Origin: CAZESS01 sp964594625
Lineage (GTDB): Archaea > Thermoplasmatota > E2 > UBA202 > DSCA01
Direction of reading: 5' to 3'
Length of the DNA stretch: 8,251 nt
Assembly: GCA_964594625.1 (NCBI GenBank)
Contig: CAZQNC010000057.1
Coordinates: forward strand, 1 to 8,251
Shown here: piece after piece, positions 5,161 through 8,251 of the stretch
Layout: each line of letters starts with the position of its first letter
Position numbering within the stretch: position 1 is the stretch's first letter
Made by a program: the position numbers and the translations under genes
Notes under the pieces: generated by a model
What the model saw: only the letters and a program-made list of their open reading frames with translations
What the model was told of the DNA's origin: nothing
The model's database searches: none

Positions 5161-5517
5161 TTATGACAGCTTGCATCCGCGACGCAGCGTCAGGCCGACG
5201 AACGTCAGCGTGAGCATGGTCAACACGGTGAACACGGCGACCATGGCCGTGTTGCCTCGCTCCGCATAGTAGCCGGCGCTGACGATGACCGTGTACAGGA
5301 GCATGCCCGTCGCCAGGTAAAACACCGGCGTGGCCCACGGCTTCACTCTGAGCAATCCCAGGCCGGCGGCGAGCTCCGCAGCCAGATGGGAGGCCATCTC
5401 CCATGGTGCATCGTCACCCTCGTCTACCTCGCCCCCGGCAATGAGCGCTGTCCACATGCCCAGCATCGCGATGGCTACCACGACGGCGTATATAGCAACG
5501 GTTTTCCTGATGGCCAT
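5161..5517 (-). CDS. Small four-helix membrane protein, unknown function (118 aa)
   Basis: Four predicted membrane segments lie at about residues 7-28, 43-57, 61-83 and 89-111. An acidic loop (GGEVDEGDDAPWE, 28-40) sits between the first two, followed by HLAAEL, and a GYYAERG turn (82-88) lies between the third and fourth. This pattern recurs, as far as I remember, in uncharacterised small archaeal membrane proteins, but I cannot name the family. The ATG at 5517 is the natural start. A possible TATA-like element (TACATAATC on the minus strand, 5536-5544) is about 23 bases upstream, slightly close for a leaderless mRNA. Alternatively it is read with the SNase-like gene, which ends 45 bases upstream. 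There is no Shine-Dalgarno. It is convergent with the 49-aa zinc-ribbon gene. Confidence 0.72.
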   Translation of the reverse strand: MAIRKTVAIYAVVVAIAMLGMWTALIAGGEVDEGDDAPWEMASHLAAELAAGLGLLRVKPWATPVFYLATGMLLYTVIVSAGYYAERGNTAMVAVFTVLTMLTLTFVGLTLRRGCKLS

Positions 5518-5562
5518 ACAGCGGTATCCCGGCGCGATTATGTACTGATATCGTCCCGGTTG

Positions 5563-5850
5563 CTACCGGTACCCGGGAAAAAAGGCGGCCAGGCTTTGCC
5601 CGTCGACCATGACGGTGCATACCAGCGCGTCGTCCTCGACGGCCACCGGCTCTGCCAGCGTGACCTGTTCGCCATACAGCAGCTCCATCAGCCGGTTTTT
5701 GACCGGCTCGTAGCCGGGGTCGCCGGCTGCCGGGGCCTCGTAGCCCGCAGCTCGGACGAGCACGCCGTTTTCACCGCGCCATTCCCAGAACGGCGATACC
5801 TCGAACGTGTTGCCGTCATGTATTTTTGTTATCTCGAACTGTTCCTGCAT
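5563..5850 (-). CDS. SNase-like OB-fold protein with degraded active site (95 aa)
   Basis: The sequence follows the staphylococcal-nuclease pattern: IHDGNTFEV (10-18), VRAAGYEAPA (32-41), GDPGYEPVKNRLMELLYG (43-60) and MVDGQSLAAFF (81-91). Aligned by eye with the classic enzyme, the catalytic Asp21 is Asn (N14), Asp40 is Glu (E38), Glu43 is Ala (A41) and Arg87 appears to be Ala (A75); only Arg35 remains (R33). It is therefore probably a non-catalytic binding domain or a much altered nuclease. There is no signal peptide, so it should be cytoplasmic. The ATG at 5850 lies 28 bases from a TATA box and lacks a Shine-Dalgarno, consistent with a leaderless mRNA. It sits directly downstream of the phosphoesterase gene but has its own promoter. 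The family call is moderately sure; the loss of catalysis is inferred from the substitutions. Confidence 0.72.
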   Translation of the reverse strand: MQEQFEITKIHDGNTFEVSPFWEWRGENGVLVRAAGYEAPAAGDPGYEPVKNRLMELLYGEQVTLAEPVAVEDDALVCTVMVDGQSLAAFFPGYR

Positions 5851-5873
5851 GATAGCCTGGAAAAAGAACGGTT

Positions 5874-5883
5874 GTTTATAAAC
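5874..5883 (-). promoter_or_regulatory. TATA box of SNase-like gene (palindromic GTTTATAAAC)
   Basis: A perfectly palindromic 10-mer centred about 28 bases before the ATG at 5850, in the 51-base gap behind the phosphoesterase gene. The spacing predicts a leaderless transcript on the minus strand. Confidence 0.68.
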
Positions 5884-5901
5884 GTACCCGTGGCAGCCAG
5901 G

Positions 5902-6264
5902 TTATTCCTTGATGATCAGCCAGCCGTCGTCGCCGGCCTTCCGGAAGGGAACCAGCACGTACCGGCCCCGCAGCCGCTGGCCGTGCAGCTCAAACTTTAT
6001 CTCGTCGTCCTCCCGCTTCAAAAGCTCATAGGTGCCCTTGTCCCAGATGGAGACCTCGCCGGCGCCGTACTCTCCCTCGGGAATCGTGCCCTCGAAATCC
6101 ATGTAACCGGTATCATGGTCCGCCGTCTGGATGGCCAGCCGTTTCTCGCCCTGTTCCTCGGGCATCTGCCTGGGAATCGCCCATGACCTGGCAACGTCGT
6201 CCATCTCAAGGCGGAGGTCGTAATGATGACTGCTGGCGTCGTGCTCCTGCACCACGAAGCGCAT
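5902..6264 (-). CDS. Stand-alone DNA 3'-phosphoesterase (LigD PE-domain protein, 120 aa)
   Basis: PE domains remove 3'-phosphates and 3'-ribonucleotides from DNA ends, tidying breaks before ligation; in bacteria they are fused into LigD. Using the Pseudomonas LigD PE domain as guide, all main active-site residues are present: H8, H14, D16 and R18 (in HDASSHHYDLRLE), H50 and Y54 (ADHDTGY). The hallmark FEGTIPEGEYGAG (57-69) and the closing WLIIKE are also there. The protein is one complete domain, with no ligase or polymerase attached and no Ku gene in view. The ATG at 6264 is preferred over an in-frame TTG at 6273, because the TATA box is 25 bases from the ATG but only 16 from the TTG. The stop is 18 bases before the TATA box of the SNase-like gene. 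Confidence 0.9.
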   Translation of the reverse strand: MRFVVQEHDASSHHYDLRLEMDDVARSWAIPRQMPEEQGEKRLAIQTADHDTGYMDFEGTIPEGEYGAGEVSIWDKGTYELLKREDDEIKFELHGQRLRGRYVLVPFRKAGDDGWLIIKE

Positions 6265-6285
6265 GACGGGCAAACAGGGCGACGG

Positions 6286-6292
6286 TTAAAAA
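6286..6292 (-). promoter_or_regulatory. TATA box of phosphoesterase gene
   Basis: TTTTTAA on the minus strand is centred 25 bases before the ATG at 6264. This is the spacing of a leaderless start and the main reason for choosing that ATG. It forms a divergent promoter pair with the kinase gene. Confidence 0.6.
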
Positions 6293-6329
6293 GCTTGCAC
6301 ACATCCCGGGCATCACGGGGGCGTAAACC

Positions 6330-6370
6330 TTTATACATGCCAACCGATTATAATGTGACCGGATATATAA
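6330..6370 (+). promoter_or_regulatory. Promoter region of sensor kinase with three stacked TATA-like elements
   Basis: TTTATACA (about 6330-6337), TTATAAT (about 6348-6354) and TATATAA (6364-6370) lie about 50, 32 and 17 bases before the ATG at 6383. The middle one best matches a nearly leaderless start. The last, although closest to consensus, would place transcription start inside the gene. The first would give a leader of about 20 bases containing the weak GATGA before the ATG. Confidence 0.5.
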
Positions 6371-6382
6371 CCCGATGAAACC

Positions 6383-8071
6383 ATGAACGTCGACCTGGCC
6401 CTCTACCTGGCACCGCTGTTTCTCGGCGGGCTGATGGCGCTGTCGCTGCTGGCCATGCTGTGGCCGCGGCGGCGCACGCCCACCGTTGCAGTGTTCATCC
6501 ATTTCCTGGGGTTTGCAGCCCTGTGGTCGTTCGCCTACGCCTTCGAGCTCCTGGCGGGCACCTTTGACGGCAGCCTGTTCTGGAAAAAGGTCAAATATCT
6601 GGGCATCGTGTTCATCCCCGTCCTGTGGCTGACGTTCACGCTGCATTACACCGGGCGGGAAAAATGGGCGCAGCGTCGCTACGTGGCCCTGCTCTCCCTC
6701 GTACCCGCGATATGTATCACGGCCATATGGACCAACCAGCTGCATCACCTGTTCTATGCCACCACCCGCGAGGTGGCGCTCGGACCGTTCACCGGGGTGA
6801 TGACAACCGTCGGCGTCCTGTTCTGGCTGAACTCCACCTACGCCTATGTGCTCCTCGTTGCCGGCATCATCATACTGCTCCATTCAGCTTTGTCCGCGCA
6901 GCGTATCTACGCCTGGCAGGCAGCCGTGCTGTCCGCGGGTATCCTGATGCCGCTGGCCGCCAACATGTGCTACGTGTTCGGAAGATGCCCGTTTCCGTTC
7001 GACTACGACCTGACACCGTCTATGTTCGCCGCCGGGGGTATCGCCATCTGGTGGAGCATATTCCGATTCCGGTTTCTCGACGTGGTGCCCATCGCCCGGG
7101 AGACCCTGATGGAAAACGTCGAGGACGCCATCCTGGTGCTCGACAGCCACAACAAAATCGTGGACGTCAACCCCGTCGCCCGGGACATGATGGAGCAGAA
7201 GCTGCCTCGAACAGCGAGCGGCCGGGTCATCGGCACCCGGGTCGAAACGCTGTTTTCCCACCGGCCTGACCTGGTCGACCGGTACGGCGACGTCCGCAGC
7301 GCCCGAGGCGAGGTCCAGCTCCAAGTGAACGGAAAGCCACACTGGTACGACGTCACCATCTCCCCCCTGCACACCGCAACCGGGCGCTACGTCGGACGCA
7401 TCGTCAGCCTCCGGGACATATCCAAGCGGAAGCAGGCAGAAGACCGCATCTCCCGGCTCAACGACAGCCTCCGGCTCATCAACAAAATCATGCGACATGA
7501 CATCCTCAACCACATCCAGATATCATCCAGCGCCATCGAGCTCAGCCGTGAGGAAGAGGACGAGGAGCTCTACGACACCGCCATATCCCACATCAGCCAG
7601 GCCGTGGAGGTCATCAAACGGATGCGCGAGCTCGAACAGCTCATCGCCGCCGGCGGCCAACTGGAGCGGTACAGCATCAAAGAGACAGCCGGGATGGTGC
7701 TCGACGACCACGACGTCCAGGGAGCCGTCGAAGGCGACTGCACCGTGATGGCCGACGAAGCATTCCACTCGGTCCTCGAAAACCTGGTCGGCAACGCCAT
7801 CAGCCACGGCAACGCAGACACCGTCACCATAACCGCCGGAGAAACAGATGAGGAATGCACGGTGCGCGTCGCTGACAACGGCAGCGGCATCCCCGACGAG
7901 ATAAAGCAGCACGTGTTCGATGAACGGTTCAGCCACGGCGCCAGCGCCGGCACGGGCCTGGGGCTCTACCTGGTCCGGCAGACCATGCAGCGCTACGGCG
8001 GCTCCGTCGACATCATGGACAACCAGCCACATGGAACGGTCATCGTCCTCCGGTTTCCCCACGCCGGATAG
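6383..8071 (+). CDS. Membrane sensor histidine kinase: 7TM sensor, PAS, HisKA, HATPase (562 aa)
   Basis: Two-component sensor that autophosphorylates a histidine and passes the phosphate to a response regulator. Residues 1-235 hold seven or so membrane helices of the HisKA_7TM type, including the conserved YDLTPSMFAAGGIAIWWSIF-like stretch before the first cytoplasmic segment. A PAS domain spans about 238-350 (MENVEDAILVLDSHNKIVDVN onwards). The dimerisation helix carries the H-box MRHDILNH with H372. The ATPase domain has the N-box ENLVGNAISHG (466-476), G1 box DNGSGIP (498-504), F-box FDERFSHG and G2 box GTGLGLYL (523-530), so it looks fully active. No receiver domain is attached and no regulator gene lies in the window, so it is an orphan here. 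The ATG at 6383 starts the first helix directly. The upstream gene is divergent. The signal sensed is not evident. Confidence 0.95.
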   Translation: MNVDLALYLAPLFLGGLMALSLLAMLWPRRRTPTVAVFIHFLGFAALWSFAYAFELLAGTFDGSLFWKKVKYLGIVFIPVLWLTFTLHYTGREKWAQRRYVALLSLVPAICITAIWTNQLHHLFYATTREVALGPFTGVMTTVGVLFWLNSTYAYVLLVAGIIILLHSALSAQRIYAWQAAVLSAGILMPLAANMCYVFGRCPFPFDYDLTPSMFAAGGIAIWWSIFRFRFLDVVPIARETLMENVEDAILVLDSHNKIVDVNPVARDMMEQKLPRTASGRVIGTRVETLFSHRPDLVDRYGDVRSARGEVQLQVNGKPHWYDVTISPLHTATGRYVGRIVSLRDISKRKQAEDRISRLNDSLRLINKIMRHDILNHIQISSSAIELSREEEDEELYDTAISHISQAVEVIKRMRELEQLIAAGGQLERYSIKETAGMVLDDHDVQGAVEGDCTVMADEAFHSVLENLVGNAISHGNADTVTITAGETDEECTVRVADNGSGIPDEIKQHVFDERFSHGASAGTGLGLYLVRQTMQRYGGSVDIMDNQPHGTVIVLRFPHAG

Positions 8072-8082
8072 CGGCAGAAACA

Positions 8083-8089
8083 TTTTTAT
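8083..8089 (+). promoter_or_regulatory. TATA box of the terminal zinc-finger gene
   Basis: TTTTTAT lies 12 bases after the kinase stop and about 24 bases before the ATG at 8110. Preceded by AACA, it repeats the tfb promoter core AACATTTTTAT. A self-complementary CCCCGGGG (8090-8097) follows immediately and could be a control site. Confidence 0.55.
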
Positions 8090-8109
8090 CCCCGGGGGGT
8101 TCACCATGT

Positions 8110-8250
8110 ATGGAGATGGCAGGGCTCTGCGCCATATGCGGCCGGCCGGGCGCCATGCACACCTGCAGCCTGTGCGGCCAGAACGTCTGCAGCATTCATT
8201 ACGACGCAGCCCATAGCGTCTGCACCTCATGCATGCAGGGAAAACGGTAA
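8110..8250 (+). CDS. Small double zinc-finger protein, HIT/B-box-like (46 aa)
   Basis: A complete short gene ending at a TAA one base before the window end. Eight potential zinc ligands are arranged as CAIC (C7, C10), CSLC (C19, C22), C27 with H30, and CTSC (C38, C41), which suggests a cross-braced two-zinc fold like HIT or B-box fingers. The loops are short and there is little other sequence, so it is likely a compact protein- or RNA-binding adaptor in the cytoplasm (inference). Three closely spaced ATGs exist: 8106 is out of frame, while 8110 and 8116 are in frame. The 8110 start is taken, as it lies 24 bases from the TATA box, but 8116 is nearly as good. No Shine-Dalgarno is clear. Confidence 0.72.
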   Translation: MEMAGLCAICGRPGAMHTCSLCGQNVCSIHYDAAHSVCTSCMQGKR

Positions 8251-8251
8251 G

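Noticed and set aside
5386..6186. Plus-strand frame of 266 codons
   Set aside because: It lies antisense to three minus-strand genes that show family patterns, and it crosses their promoters.
5563..6264. A complete archaeal NHEJ operon
   Set aside because: Only the phosphoesterase is present; no Ku, ligase or primase-polymerase gene is seen in the window.
6265..6273. TTG start giving a 123-residue phosphoesterase
   Set aside because: The TATA box would be only 16 bases away and there is no Shine-Dalgarno; the ATG at 6264 fits the leaderless spacing.
6206..6883. Minus-strand frame of 225 codons at the kinase 5' end
   Set aside because: It is antisense to the 7TM region of the kinase, has no motif and runs into the phosphoesterase promoter.
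7523..8230. Minus-strand frame of 235 codons at the kinase 3' end
   Set aside because: It is antisense to the kinase ATPase domain and the zinc-finger gene, and has no recognisable domain.
1..8251. CRISPR array, insertion sequence, prophage or integration site
   Set aside because: I saw no regularly spaced direct repeats, no transposase or integrase motifs, and the tRNA-Trp 3' end is not duplicated in the window.

Overview
The window reads as chromosomal DNA of a GC-rich euryarchaeon, most likely a methanogen-type lineage (Methanomicrobia or Methanocella-like); the lineage is an inference and cannot be fixed here. The supporting evidence is a TFB gene, a HerA helicase, an intron-containing tRNA-Trp of the euryarchaeal type, archaeal TATA boxes about 25-30 bases before start codons, a 7TM-type sensor kinase with the archaeal H-box, and a single-domain LigD-type 3'-phosphoesterase. 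There is no sign of a phage, insertion sequence, CRISPR array or rRNA.

Layout. (1) Bases 1-2965, minus strand: an intron-containing tRNA-Trp(CCA) followed 24 bases later by five tightly packed protein genes: a 71-aa two-helix membrane protein, a 141-aa membrane-anchored protein resembling a cysteine-less SUOX/molybdopterin-oxidoreductase-like domain, a 214-aa polytopic membrane protein, a THEP1-type NTPase, and the N-terminal two thirds or so of HerA, which runs off the window. Three of the four junctions are ATGA overlaps. (2) Bases 3114-5157, plus strand: TFB, a DUF599 membrane protein and a 49-aa zinc-ribbon protein. (3) Bases 5161-6264, minus strand: a small membrane protein, an SNase-fold protein with degraded catalytic residues, and a stand-alone 3'-phosphoesterase. 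(4) Bases 6383-8250, plus strand: a membrane sensor histidine kinase and a 46-aa zinc-finger protein. No gene-free stretch exceeds about 150 bases.

How it fits together. Most genes that start a transcription unit (TFB, DUF599, SNase-like, phosphoesterase, probably the kinase and the last zinc finger) have a TATA box 24-32 bases before the start codon and no clear Shine-Dalgarno, so they should be leaderless or nearly so. The genes behind the tRNA instead have Shine-Dalgarno sequences or overlapping starts, which suggests that tRNA-Trp heads one long mixed transcript. The 69-nt tRNA intron has C, D', C' and D boxes with 12-nt guide spacers, and its D guide is positioned exactly for 2'-O-methylation of anticodon base C34. 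The best candidate for an undescribed system is the small membrane protein / SUOX-like / six-helix membrane protein / THEP1 NTPase set between the tRNA and herA.
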